Of a stretch of DNA of 41,460 nucleotides, positions 1 to 8,246 are shown one piece after another (positions within the stretch are counted from its first letter, which is position 1; every line of letters starts with the position of its first letter). The stretch covers positions 1 through 41,460 of the forward strand of contig JBFMFH010000023.1 of assembly GCA_040752275.1 (NCBI GenBank), written 5' to 3'. A model generated the notes under the pieces. That model was given only the letters and a program-made list of their open reading frames with translations, did no database searches and was not told where the DNA came from. Origin of the DNA: JBFMFH01 sp040752275 (GTDB lineage: Bacteria > Acidobacteriota > Vicinamibacteria > Vicinamibacterales > JAKQTR01). Both the position numbers and the translations under genes were made by a program.

Positions 1-1
1 G

Positions 2-1414
2 CTGGCCGGAGTCCGGGCGCTCGTCGTCTTCGATCCCGCGAGCCTGCCGCCATTGGCCCCGGTGAAGCTCGACGGAGTCGCTGTCGTCTTCACCCGCGTG
101 CTCGGAGTCGCCACGACGGTCCGGTTAGGTCTGGTGCCTGCGCTTCGCCTGCGGCGAGTCGACCTGGTGCAGCCGCTCCGCGACGGCGGCCCGCACGCCT
201 CGCTGGGGCGCGCGCGCCAGCGCCTGCGTGATCTGCTCGTCGCCGGCGAACTCGCGGCGGCGGTCGTGCTGCTTATCGGCGCCGGTCTCATGCTGCGCAG
301 CCTCGACGCCCTCAACCGCATCGATCTCGGCTTTGATCCCGAACGCCTGCTGACGCTTCGCGTCTCGGTACCCGAGGCCCGCTACAACACGCCAGACGAG
401 GTGGTGGATTTCTACAGGCGGGTCACCGAGCGCGTCCGCGCGCTGCCAGGCGCCGAAGCGGCGGGCCTCGTACGCGCCCTGCCGCTCGCCACGACCATCG
501 GCGACTGGGGACTCGACGTCGAGGGGTATGTCGAGGGGCCCGGTCGCAACGCCAAGGGCGACTGGCAGATCGTCTCGGATGGCGCCTTCGAGGCGATGGG
601 CACGCGACTCGTGCGGGGACGCTGGATCGCCGGAAGCGACCGCACGGAGACGCAACTCGTGGCCGTGATCAACGAAGCGCTCGCGCGCGCGTACTGGAGC
701 GACCCCAGCCGGGCCGTCGGCGGGCGCATCCGCGTCGGCAATCCGCGCAACCCCTGGCTGACCGTGGTGGGCATCGTCGCGGACGAGCGACACAACGGTG
801 TGACGGGGCGGGTCAAGGAGAAGTTCTACGTCCCCCACAGCCAGTGGCACGTCGCGACCGGCGGCAACCTCGTCCGCAGTGCCTTTCTGGTGGTGCGCAC
901 GGCCGGCGATCCGCTGGACCTCGCACGCCCCGTGCGGGCCGCCATCGGCGAGATCGATCCCAATCTCCCCGTGGCGAACATCCGTCCGATGACGGAGGTG
1001 CTGGCGGCATCGCTCGCGACACCCAGGCTCACCGGATTCCTGCTCGGCGTCTTCGCGTTCCTCGCGCTCGCGCTCGCCGCCGTCGGGATCTACGGCGTGC
1101 TGTCGTACGTGGTCGAGCGGCGGACACGGGAGATCGGGATCCGCATGGCCATGGGTGCCGGCCGGCCGCAGGTCGTCGGTCTCGTGCTCGCCCACGCGGC
1201 TACGCTCGCCGGTTTCGGGATGGGCGCCGGACTCGCGGGAGCACTCGGCCTCACACGCGTGATGCAAGGCCTTCTCTATCAGGTCCACCCCGTGGATCCA
1301 CTCACCTACGGGCTCGTGACGGCCGCGCTCGCGGCCGTCGCGCTTGCGGCTGCGGGCCTGCCCGCCTGGCGGGCCCTGCGGGTGAGCCCCGTGATCGCGC
1401 TGCGAGCGGAGTGA
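2..1414 (+). CDS. ADOP-type ABC transporter permease, 3' part (5' end outside window)
   Basis: The reading frame is open from the first bases of the window, so the gene starts upstream and only about 470 C-terminal residues are present. The segment RRVDLVQPLRDGG followed by a hydrophobic helix (GELAAAVVLLIGAGLMLR) is the central part of the duplicated-permease (ADOP/MacB-like) architecture common in Acidobacteriota. A periplasmic MacB-type domain follows, and then a C-terminal FtsX domain with three membrane segments (about nt 1026-1110, 1170-1260 and 1300-1370). The cytoplasmic motif ERRTREIGIRMAMGA is typical of FtsX permeases. Such proteins usually work with a separate MacB-like ATPase in export or envelope processes; the partner and substrate are not visible here. 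The internal TTG at nt 53 is probably not the start. The gene converges on asd with only 27 bp between stop codons. Confidence 0.88.
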   Translation: MAGVRALVVFDPASLPPLAPVKLDGVAVVFTRVLGVATTVRLGLVPALRLRRVDLVQPLRDGGPHASLGRARQRLRDLLVAGELAAAVVLLIGAGLMLRSLDALNRIDLGFDPERLLTLRVSVPEARYNTPDEVVDFYRRVTERVRALPGAEAAGLVRALPLATTIGDWGLDVEGYVEGPGRNAKGDWQIVSDGAFEAMGTRLVRGRWIAGSDRTETQLVAVINEALARAYWSDPSRAVGGRIRVGNPRNPWLTVVGIVADERHNGVTGRVKEKFYVPHSQWHVATGGNLVRSAFLVVRTAGDPLDLARPVRAAIGEIDPNLPVANIRPMTEVLAASLATPRLTGFLLGVFAFLALALAAVGIYGVLSYVVERRTREIGIRMAMGAGRPQVVGLVLAHAATLAGFGMGAGLAGALGLTRVMQGLLYQVHPVDPLTYGLVTAALAAVALAAAGLPAWRALRVSPVIALRAE

Positions 1415-1441
1415 CCGGCCTCGCAAGGCAACGTACCTGGT

Positions 1442-2524
1442 CTACCTCGGAGCCACAGGAAGGAGCCCTCGCGCCAGCATCAACTCGGCGTTGAGCAGGG
1501 CGGCACCTGCGGCGCCCCGGATCAGGTTGTGCCCCAGAGCCACGAACTTGTAGCCGAGGGCGGGGCACGGGCGGAGACGCCCGACCACCACGGTCATCCC
1601 GCGGCCGCGTTCGCAGTCGAGGCGCGGCTGCGGCCGGTCGTCGTTCAGCGCCAGTTCGATCGGCCGCTCCGGCGCGCTCGGCAGTCCGGGCGGGCACTCG
1701 CCACGGAATCGCGCGAACGCCGCCTCGACGTCTTCCAGGGCCGGCGATGCAGCGAGTTCCACCGACACGACTTCGACGTGGCCTTCCAGGACCGGCACGC
1801 GGGTGGCTGTGGCACTGATCCGCGTCGGGTGGGGCCGGATCCCACCTGGCTCCAGCGTCCCGAGGATCTTGGCCGTCTCGGTCTCGATCTTGGGCTCTTC
1901 CCCGGGAATGAACGGGATGACGTTGGCTGTCGCGTCGAGTGACGCCACGCCCGGGTGTCCCGCCCCGGACAGCGCCTGCTGTGTCGACACGACGACGCGT
2001 TCCACGCCGAATGCACTCAGGGCGTGCAGTGTCATGGCCAGAAAGACCGTCGAGCAGTTGGGGTTGGTCACGATCGCGCCGTCCCATCCCCGGGCTCGGC
2101 GCTGGTCCGCCAGCAGGTCCAGATGGTGCGGGTTGATCTCGGGTACGACGAGCGGCGTCAATCGATCCATGCGCCAGCTCCGCGCGTTGCTGATCACGAC
2201 GTGGCCGGCTGCCGCGAACGTGGGCTCGAGCGACTCAGCGGCGGCCGCATCAAGGGCGGAGAAGACCACACGCGGCGCACCCGAGGGGTCGCAGGAACTC
2301 ACCACACGATCCCTGACGCAGGCTGGCGCGTCGCCTGGCGCCCGCCACGACAGACTGCCGTACCGCTGGCCGGCGGAGCGATCGCTCGCGCCCACCCACA
2401 CGAGGCGGAACCACGGGTGATGGTCAAGCAGCGAGGCGAGGCGCTGGCCAACGACTCCTGTCGCGCCGAGGATCCCGACGTCCACCGGCGTGGCCGGTCC
2501 TCTCTCGATGCTAGAACGGCACAT
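1442..2524 (-). CDS. asd: Aspartate-semialdehyde dehydrogenase (archaeal/fungal-type)
   Basis: Reduces aspartyl phosphate to aspartate semialdehyde with NADPH, the second common step toward threonine, methionine, isoleucine and lysine. With the ATG at 2524 it has 360 residues. It shows the nucleotide-binding loop GATGVVGQR near residues 20-28, the catalytic cysteine in NPNCSTVF (about residue 157) and the active-site histidine in the segment VPVLEGHVEVV (about residue 249). The NPNCSTV context and overall length fit the archaeal/fungal-type family rather than the short E. coli type. The start is uncertain: an upstream ATG at 2566 exists, but the 2524 ATG lies inside the last codons of the metB-like gene (14-bp overlap), giving tight coupling as last gene of the operon. 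The function is clear; the N-terminus is less so. Confidence 0.92.
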   Translation of the reverse strand: MCRSSIERGPATPVDVGILGATGVVGQRLASLLDHHPWFRLVWVGASDRSAGQRYGSLSWRAPGDAPACVRDRVVSSCDPSGAPRVVFSALDAAAAESLEPTFAAAGHVVISNARSWRMDRLTPLVVPEINPHHLDLLADQRRARGWDGAIVTNPNCSTVFLAMTLHALSAFGVERVVVSTQQALSGAGHPGVASLDATANVIPFIPGEEPKIETETAKILGTLEPGGIRPHPTRISATATRVPVLEGHVEVVSVELAASPALEDVEAAFARFRGECPPGLPSAPERPIELALNDDRPQPRLDCERGRGMTVVVGRLRPCPALGYKFVALGHNLIRGAAGAALLNAELMLARGLLPVAPR

Positions 2525-3707
2525 AGAGGGACTCCTGCGACCGCGCGGGTCCGGCCGCCCGGCCAACGGCCTCGAGGCCTTCGATCACGTCCTCGACGAG
2601 ATCGGCGGTCGCCTCGCACCCGGGAGAGATGCGCACGAGCGTGTCTGAGAGACCGAGCGCCGCGCGAACGTCGGCCGGGACCGACGCGTGCGTCATGCGA
2701 GCCGGCAGGCAGATGAGTGACTTCACGCCGCCGAGACTCTCGCCGAGGACGAAGTACCGTCGCGACGACACGAAGGCGACGGCATCCTCCACGGAGCCGT
2801 CGATTTCGATGGACACCATGCCGCCGTACCCGCGCATCTGACGGCGCGCGACCTCGTGCCCGGGATGCCCCGGCAGACCCGGAAAATACACCCGTCGGAC
2901 CCGCGGGTGGCGGGCCGCCGCTTCGGCGATGGCCGTGGCATTGGCGGCGTGGCGGTCCATCCGCAACTCGAGCGTCTTGAGTCCACGTAGCGTCAGCCAG
3001 CAGTCAAACGCCGACGGGACGGCACCGCAGGCGTTCTGCAGGAACCTCACGGGCTCGAACACGGCGCCTTCACGGCCGATGACGGCGCCCTGGATGAGGT
3101 CCGAGTGGCCAGCGAGGTACTTGGTCACGCTGTGCACAACCAGGTCGGCCCCAAGATCAAGCGGGCGCTGGAAGTACGGCGTCGCAAACGTGTTGTCCAC
3201 GACGACGAGCGCCCCGCTGGCGTGAGCCAGCCCGGCGACCGCTGCGATGTCCGAGACGAGCAGTCGGGGGTTGGTCGGTGACTCGAGCCACACGAGCGCG
3301 GTCTTCGGGGTCAGGGCAGCCGACACAGCATCCAGATCATGCGTGTCGACCTGGTGGACGTTCACCCCCCAGGATCGGTACACCTGGGTCAGGAGCCGGT
3401 ACGTGCCGCCGTACACGTCAGGCGGGATGACAACGTCGCAGCCAGGCCTCAGGAAGGCCTGCAGCACGGCGTTCTCGGCAGCGAGGCCCGAGGCGAAGAC
3501 GGCGGCCTGCGCCCCGCCTTCGAGGTCGGCCAGCAGGTGTTCGAGCCTGGCTCGCGTGGGGTTGTTCGTCCGCGAGTAGTCGAAGCCATGGTGCATGCCG
3601 GGGGCCTGCTGCTCGAACGTCGACGTGGCGAAGATCGGCGCGACCAGTGCTCCCGTCTCGGGCTCGGACGGCTGGGCCGCGTGGATGGTCCGGGTGCTGA
3701 ACAACAT
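2511..3707 (-). CDS. metB: Cystathionine gamma-synthase / trans-sulfuration PLP enzyme
   Basis: A 398-residue member of the Cys/Met-metabolism PLP-dependent family. The sequence shows YSRTNNPTR (residues 44-52, phosphate binding and subunit contact), the cofactor lysine in HSVTKYLAGHSD (Lys196), DNTFATPYFQ (171-180) and the C-terminal LPARMTHASVP. Cystathionine gamma-synthase makes cystathionine from an activated homoserine and cysteine. Gamma-lyase, beta-lyase and O-acyl-homoserine sulfhydrylase activities belong to the same family and cannot be separated by sequence alone. The SAM riboswitch and the neighbouring hom favour a biosynthetic role. A GAAAGGAG ribosome-binding site sits 8 nt before the ATG. 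It starts 18 nt after the aspartokinase stop. Oddity: the family motif GGVES reads GGVKS here (Lys329). Confidence 0.88.
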   Translation of the reverse strand: MLFSTRTIHAAQPSEPETGALVAPIFATSTFEQQAPGMHHGFDYSRTNNPTRARLEHLLADLEGGAQAAVFASGLAAENAVLQAFLRPGCDVVIPPDVYGGTYRLLTQVYRSWGVNVHQVDTHDLDAVSAALTPKTALVWLESPTNPRLLVSDIAAVAGLAHASGALVVVDNTFATPYFQRPLDLGADLVVHSVTKYLAGHSDLIQGAVIGREGAVFEPVRFLQNACGAVPSAFDCWLTLRGLKTLELRMDRHAANATAIAEAAARHPRVRRVYFPGLPGHPGHEVARRQMRGYGGMVSIEIDGSVEDAVAFVSSRRYFVLGESLGGVKSLICLPARMTHASVPADVRAALGLSDTLVRISPGCEATADLVEDVIEGLEAVGRAAGPARSQESLYVPF

Positions 3708-3725
3708 CTGGAATGCTCCTTTCTC

Positions 3726-4499
3726 TCAGGCGCAACGTGCCGGGGCCGACACGTCTGTCTCGATGCGCGTGGCACCTCGGCGGATGTCGATCGCGCGCAC
3801 GACGATGGGGAGGCACGTACGGCTGGCGAGGCGCAACGCGTCGGCTTGGACGATGCGCGCGCCCCCATCGGCGAGCGCCAGGAGGTCGCCGACGGCGACC
3901 GTGTCGAAGCGGCGAGCCGATGGCGTTCGGCCGGGATCGGCATCGAACACCCCGGGCACGTCCTTGATGAGGTCGCACTGACGGGCGCGAAGCGCCGCCG
4001 CGACGGCGACCGCCGTCAGATCCGATCCCCCGCGGCCGAGTGACACGATGCGCCCGCGCCTGTCGAGGGCGAGGAAGCCCGGCACGACCACGACCCGAAC
4101 CGCGCTCAAACGGGCAAGGAGGCGCCGCGCATCGACACGAAGTCTCAATCCGCGCGCCGTGGCGCGCAGGCCGGCTTCGTGGATCGCGAGGCTGTCGGCC
4201 GGCACGCCCCGCTGGCGGATCGCCAGGGCCAGGAGCGCCGCCGACCGCGTCTCGCCCGTGGACCAGAGCAGATCGAGTGCGGCGGGATCGGGCGTGGCCC
4301 CGAACCACTTCGCCTGGGACAGCAGCCGGTCGGTTTCTCCGCGCAGCGCCGACACGACCGCCACGATGCGCTCCCGTGGCCGCGCCGCCAGGTGCGTGCC
4401 GACCGCCCGGGCGCAACGCCGGTACGCCGCCGGGCTGGTGAGCACGGACCCCCCGAACTTCCAGACCACCACCGATACGCCAGCCTGCCCCGCACGCAT
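3726..4499 (-). CDS. Aspartokinase, catalytic domain only (no ACT domains)
   Basis: Phosphorylates aspartate, the entry reaction of the aspartate pathway. The 257-residue protein carries the kinase signatures KFGGS (14-18), STGE (80-83), LGRGGSDLTAV (154-164) and KDVPGVFDADP (179-189). It stops right after the amino-acid-kinase fold, at the segment RRGATRIE. Typical aspartokinases are 400-460 residues and carry two C-terminal ACT domains that bind lysine or threonine; none is present here. The start is set by the context TGA-G-ATG: hom ends 1 nt before this ATG, so translation is coupled. The longer upstream open frame overlaps hom and has no coding character. The active-site motifs are intact, so this looks like a functional but allosterically unregulated enzyme. 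Confidence 0.88.
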   Translation of the reverse strand: MRAGQAGVSVVVWKFGGSVLTSPAAYRRCARAVGTHLAARPRERIVAVVSALRGETDRLLSQAKWFGATPDPAALDLLWSTGETRSAALLALAIRQRGVPADSLAIHEAGLRATARGLRLRVDARRLLARLSAVRVVVVPGFLALDRRGRIVSLGRGGSDLTAVAVAAALRARQCDLIKDVPGVFDADPGRTPSARRFDTVAVGDLLALADGGARIVQADALRLASRTCLPIVVRAIDIRRGATRIETDVSAPARCA

Positions 4500-4500
4500 C

Positions 4501-5736
4501 TCAACCCTCCAGCGCATAGAGCGCATTCCAGGTCGCCCCGTGGACCGCCGCGACCGCCGTGAGGGCGGCAATCGCGCGGGCTTCGTCGCACGGGCCGACG
4601 AGCCCGTGCCACGAACCGTCGGCGCGGATGCCCCGCCGCACCGGGAGCCCACGCGTCGCCAAGGCCCGTGTCAGCGCGCTGTCGCCCGGCCTGCCGCGGT
4701 CGAACTCGAGCCGGGCGAACCACGACGGCTCGGGCGGCACCAGCCGGGCGGGTAACAGACCCACCTCCGCGCGGCCGGCTCCGTCCGGGCCGCTCGCCGC
4801 CTCGATGGCATCGTCCAGGAGCGTGGCGGCCGTGGCGGCGGGACCTGCCCCTACACCGCAGAAGAACAGCTCGCGTACGAACGGCCCGTCAATCGCGATG
4901 GCGTTCAACTCGTCATGCACGTGCGCGAGACGGTTCAAGACCGGCACGAAGGTGGGTCCGACGAATCCCGAGACGGTCGATCCGCGCCGCTCGGCAGCGG
5001 CAACGGCTTTGATCGCGCCTCCAAGGCTCGTCGCGGCTTCGATGTCGACCCGCCGGACAAGACGCACGTCCTTGCGGGCGAACCGCTCGGGCGTGGCCCC
5101 CGCGATGCCGCACGCCTGCAGCAGCACGACGAGCTTGTCGGCCGCGTCGAGGCCGTTCAGATCCCGCGACGGGTCTGGCTCCGCGTAGCCGAGGGCCTGA
5201 GCCCTGGCGAGCGCGTCGTCGGCCGAGAGGCCGTCCTTCGCCATCCGCGTCAGGATGAAGTTGCTGGTTCCGTTGAGCAGCCCCTGGAAACGGGCGGCAC
5301 CGCCGAACAGGGGCCGGCGCTCGAGGGCCCCGATGAACGGCACTCCGGCCAGGGCGCACGCGTCGATGCGAAGGGAGACGCCGGCGGCCCGGGCGGCTTG
5401 CCGGAGGTCGCCGCCCGCCGCCGCAACGAGGGCCTTGTTCGCCGTGACGAACGCCGCCCCATTCCGCATGGCCCGCAGGGCGAGCGAGCGGGCCGGTTCG
5501 ACACCGCCCGTGGTCTCGACGACGACGTTGTAGCGGCGGGAGAAGAACCTCTCCGGGTCGTCGGTCAGGCGCGGCGGGTGCACCGGGCGGGGCCTGCGGC
5601 GGTCGCGGACGAGGCAGGCGTCGAGGGAAACGCGGTATCCGCGCTGCGCCATCGCGCGCTCGCCGCGCCCGCATGCCTCAACGACGGCCGAGCCGACACC
5701 GCCGAGCCCGATCAGGCCGAGGCTGAGCGTCACCAT
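4501..5736 (-). CDS. hom: Homoserine dehydrogenase
   Basis: Reduces aspartate semialdehyde to homoserine with NAD(P)H. The 411-residue product begins with a Rossmann motif, LGLIGLGGVGSAV, followed by the conserved segments VVETTGG, TANKAL, LLNGTSNFI and YAEPDPSRDLNGLDAADKL, which contain the substrate-binding and catalytic Glu/Asp/Lys residues of the family. The last 75 residues (from PSWFARLEFD) could be a degenerate ACT-like domain, but the fit is weak. The ATG at 5736 is chosen because AAGGGGA ends 6-7 nt before it; another ATG (5742) and longer frames exist. It is the first gene of the SAM-riboswitch operon and leads directly into the aspartokinase gene. Confidence 0.93.
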   Translation of the reverse strand: MVTLSLGLIGLGGVGSAVVEACGRGERAMAQRGYRVSLDACLVRDRRRPRPVHPPRLTDDPERFFSRRYNVVVETTGGVEPARSLALRAMRNGAAFVTANKALVAAAGGDLRQAARAAGVSLRIDACALAGVPFIGALERRPLFGGAARFQGLLNGTSNFILTRMAKDGLSADDALARAQALGYAEPDPSRDLNGLDAADKLVVLLQACGIAGATPERFARKDVRLVRRVDIEAATSLGGAIKAVAAAERRGSTVSGFVGPTFVPVLNRLAHVHDELNAIAIDGPFVRELFFCGVGAGPAATAATLLDDAIEAASGPDGAGRAEVGLLPARLVPPEPSWFARLEFDRGRPGDSALTRALATRGLPVRRGIRADGSWHGLVGPCDEARAIAALTAVAAVHGATWNALYALEG

Positions 5737-5739
5737 GCA

Positions 5740-5772
5740 CATTCCCCTTCTCGCGCCGCCCCGGGGAGGCAC
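5740..5772 (-). promoter_or_regulatory. Ribosome-binding site region of hom with a possible sequestering partner
   Basis: On the minus strand the hom Shine-Dalgarno AAGGGGA (about 5743-5749) follows a pyrimidine tract CCTCCCC (about 5762-5768). The two could pair and close the site. No U-tract terminator is seen between the SAM riboswitch and hom, so this pairing is a candidate for translational control. Inference only. Confidence 0.3.
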
Positions 5773-5837
5773 ACGCGAGCCACGAATCGGTCGGTCAGGA
5801 GCGAGATCGCACGAGCCGCGGATGCAGCCGGTCCGGC

Positions 5838-5935
5838 TTTATCTCTCCCGTTCCCGGGCAGGAAGTAGCACCACGGCACACGGGCCAGGTTGCTGTGGCG
5901 TCGTCGGGCCTGTTCCCTCGGCCACTCTGGATAAA
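5838..5935 (-). ncRNA. SAM-I (S-box) riboswitch
   Basis: On the minus strand the leader of hom has all core elements of a SAM-I aptamer in order: closing helix P1 (TTTATC pairing with GATAAA), CAGAGTGG, CGAGGGAACAGGCCC (P2 entry and kink-turn side), CAGCAACC, GGTGCTACTTCCTGC (P3 and J3/4 region) and GGGAGAGATAA closing the aptamer. Spacing and order match the family. It lies about 100 nt upstream of the hom ATG and 23-30 nt after the predicted transcription start. High S-adenosylmethionine is expected to turn the hom-ask-metB-asd operon off. No canonical terminator hairpin with a U tract follows, so the output may be translational. Confidence 0.96.
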
Positions 5936-5964
5936 CGCGGCGCGGTGAACGCGTCGCATCTATA

Positions 5965-5993
5965 TATCTACAACAATTGATTTACTGTGTCAA
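5965..5993 (-). promoter_or_regulatory. Sigma70-type promoter of the hom operon
   Basis: On the minus strand a perfect -35 hexamer TTGACA (5988-5993) is followed by 17 nt and the -10 TAGATA (5965-5970), within a locally AT-rich stretch. The transcription start would be near 5958, just before the SAM riboswitch. Confidence 0.8.
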
Positions 5994-6037
5994 GCGCGCC
6001 GTATCGTGGGCCGTCGGGACGGCGGCAGGGACTCTCG

Positions 6038-6057
6038 CCGGCCTTCGTCGAGGCCGG
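6038..6057. terminator. GC-rich hairpin between the hom promoter and the DUF3501 gene
   Basis: CCGGCCT and AGGCCGG form a 7-bp stem with a 6-nt loop, about 75 nt beyond the DUF3501 stop codon. There is no U tract, so a terminator role for the rubrerythrin operon is only possible, not shown. Confidence 0.3.
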
Positions 6058-6130
6058 GCGGCGGCCATCAGAACCGATGGGTCCGCCGATGACGCCGGGG
6101 ACGCGCTGGCCGATGGGTGCTGGACTCGCG

Positions 6131-6715
6131 CTAGCGCGGATCGGAGGCGATCTCGCGACGTGTGTCCTCGGAGATCACGGCCTGGGCCAGGTATGCGGGA
6201 TGGTCGATCACGAGGCGCACGACGGTGCCGTCCTGTCCGAGCAGGTCGACACGGCGGGGATCGAGCGTCCACTTCACGTACTGCACGGAAGACACGCCGC
6301 GCTCGTCGATCTGGCTGCGGTCGAACTCGGCCCGGATGGGCTCGCTATCGCCGATCTGGAGCCAGAGGTGCCGGTCGATCCCGGCGAACTCCGGCAAGTG
6401 CGAGGCCCGCTCCTCCGGCGTTTCGTACTCGAGCATCAGTGTCGCCGAGAGCTCACCGGGCTGCGAGATCAGTGGATTGTAGGCGTGGAGCTCGCCCTCG
6501 ACGGCGCCGGGACGATTCCAGCTGTCCTCGGCTCGCAGCATCTCGTGCACCTGGTAGAGCATCGTGTCGCGGCTCTCGAAGTGCACCGAACAGTGATCGC
6601 CGACAATCACGCGACGCTTCTGCTTCGCCACCATGATGCGACGGCGGAAGTTGGGCCGCGTCCCCTCGTAGTCGTGCTTGTTCCTGATGTCCGACATGGT
6701 CAACAGAGCTGCCAC
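6131..6715 (-). CDS. DUF3501 family protein
   Basis: A 194-residue protein whose N-terminal region (DYEGTRPNFRRRIMVAKQKRRV, then VGDHCSVHFESRDTMLYQVHEML) and charged acidic C-terminal half fit the DUF3501 family as I know it. The family has no established biochemical function, but its gene is repeatedly found beside a rubrerythrin gene and a heterodisulfide-reductase-like Fe-S gene, exactly the order seen here. No signal peptide or membrane segment is visible, so it is probably cytoplasmic. The start is taken as GTG at 6715, with AGAGGA 7 nt upstream; an ATG at 6697 lacks a ribosome-binding site. It is the last gene of the trio, 99 nt after the Fe-S gene. Confidence 0.82.
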   Translation of the reverse strand: MAALLTMSDIRNKHDYEGTRPNFRRRIMVAKQKRRVIVGDHCSVHFESRDTMLYQVHEMLRAEDSWNRPGAVEGELHAYNPLISQPGELSATLMLEYETPEERASHLPEFAGIDRHLWLQIGDSEPIRAEFDRSQIDERGVSSVQYVKWTLDPRRVDLLGQDGTVVRLVIDHPAYLAQAVISEDTRREIASDPR

Positions 6716-6814
6716 GTGTCTGTCCTCTCGTCAGTCGCCACTCTCACCGTCCCACGAACCCGCGGGGAGTGGTCCCGCGGGCCGAAGCCGGGAATCCACG
6801 TCCCAAGCGCGGGG

Positions 6815-8218
6815 TCACTCCACCCGAGCGCGGGGCTCGGGGTCCGGAGGCTCCACGGCCGTCGGAAAACCGTCTTCCCGGTACGCCCGGTCCAGCACCT
6901 CGATGGGGTGGAAGACCTTCTTGCCGCAGGCCTGCTCGAACTGCAGGGCGGCCAGCGGGCAGTCGCTCGTCCAGACCTCGGCTCCCGCCTCCCGCATGCC
7001 GTCGAACGCCTTCACGCCGTTCTCGAGCGAGAGCGGGAAGTACTCCGTCTTCATGGCCCAGGTGCCGTCATGCCCGCAGCACTCGGCCGTCAGAATCGGC
7101 TTCACCTGGGGGATGCGGCGCATCAGATCGCGGCCGCGGAAGCCGACGCTCTGCATCCGAAGGTGGCACGGCGCGTGGTAGGCGACGTTGCCGGCCGGTG
7201 TGCTCTTGAAGTCCTCCTTGAACCGGCCCTCCTTGCGCAGGGCGAACAGGAACTCCGACACGTCCAGTGTCGCGGCGGCGACCCTGCGGGTGGCGTCAGC
7301 CAGGTCGGGCTCTCTCGGATCGTCGAGCAGTTCGGGATACTCCTGGCGCATCATCAGGCTGCAGCTTGGGTTGAGCACCACCACCGTGTGGCCCTCCTCC
7401 ACGAGCGGGGCAAGGGTGCGCACGTTCTTCTTCGCCTGCGCGACCGCGAACCCGATGTCGCCGCCGTCTAGGGCCGGCAGGCCGCAGCACGTGAGCGACG
7501 GGCAGGCCACCCGGCAGCCGTTGTGCTGCAGGACGCGATAGGCGGCCTGGCCGATCTCAGGGCGGTTGTGGTTCACGAAACAGGTCGAGAAGAGTACGAC
7601 GGGCGGGCCCGAGGCGCTCCCGTTACCGCGCGTGTCCTGGCGCCGGGCCCAATCCTCGAACGAGATGGGCGCGAACGAGGGCAGCAGTTTGTCGCGGTGG
7701 ATCCCCAGCACCTTCTCCATGAGGATCCGGTGCGGGCGGAACGTGCTGGCGAAATTCGCCAGGACCGCGGCGGGCCGGGCCAGCGCCGCGAGGCGATCCG
7801 GGTTGGCCAGCAACCGCTCGCGCAGCGGGATGCCATGTTCGCGACGCCGCACGGCCTTGGCGCGGAGCATGAGGCGCGGGAAGTCAAGCTTGAATTCGTG
7901 TCCCTCGGCCTCCGTGTACGGGCACTGTGTGTAGCAGAGCTTGCACTGGAAGCATTCGTCGATGACCTGCTGTCGCGTTGCCTCGGGAATGCGCCGCACG
8001 TCGCCGTGCTCGTCGTAGCCCGCGAACAACCTCGGGAACGACTGGCAGAACTTGAAGCACATCCGGCAGCCGTTGCACAGATCGAAGGAGCGGATGAGCT
8101 CCTTCTCGAGCGCGGCCTTGTCCCAGAACCTGGCCTCGTTCGGGTTGTAGGTCAGGCCGTCGGTCGGAACGTAGCGGATCGTGTCCAGATCCGGTGTCGG
8201 CGGTCGCTTGTCGGACAT
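6815..8218 (-). CDS. Heterodisulfide-reductase-like Fe-S oxidoreductase
   Basis: A 467-residue cytoplasmic protein with two ferredoxin-type [4Fe-4S] motifs near the N-terminus (Cys48/51/54/58 and Cys89/92/95/99). Two cysteine-rich CCG domains follow, marked by LTCCGLP and AECCGHDG with downstream single cysteines, as in the HdrD/GlpC/LutA-type superfamily. Such proteins move electrons between Fe-S clusters and a thiol, disulfide or quinone partner; the actual partner is unknown. In this gene neighbourhood a plausible role is delivering electrons to the rubrerythrin, but that is inference. The start ATG (MSDKRPP) is chosen because the upstream part of the longer frame is non-coding-like and overlaps the rubrerythrin gene. 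It lies 28 nt after the rubrerythrin stop. Confidence 0.87.
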   Translation of the reverse strand: MSDKRPPTPDLDTIRYVPTDGLTYNPNEARFWDKAALEKELIRSFDLCNGCRMCFKFCQSFPRLFAGYDEHGDVRRIPEATRQQVIDECFQCKLCYTQCPYTEAEGHEFKLDFPRLMLRAKAVRRREHGIPLRERLLANPDRLAALARPAAVLANFASTFRPHRILMEKVLGIHRDKLLPSFAPISFEDWARRQDTRGNGSASGPPVVLFSTCFVNHNRPEIGQAAYRVLQHNGCRVACPSLTCCGLPALDGGDIGFAVAQAKKNVRTLAPLVEEGHTVVVLNPSCSLMMRQEYPELLDDPREPDLADATRRVAAATLDVSEFLFALRKEGRFKEDFKSTPAGNVAYHAPCHLRMQSVGFRGRDLMRRIPQVKPILTAECCGHDGTWAMKTEYFPLSLENGVKAFDGMREAGAEVWTSDCPLAALQFEQACGKKVFHPIEVLDRAYREDGFPTAVEPPDPEPRARVE

Positions 8219-8246
8219 GTGCCCGGGTCTCGAACCGGACTGATCG

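Noticed and set aside
125..1426. Long minus-strand open frame opposite the ADOP permease (433 codons)
   Set aside because: High GC content opens antisense frames; the product is Arg/His/Asp-rich without recognisable domains, while the plus strand has clear FtsX motifs.
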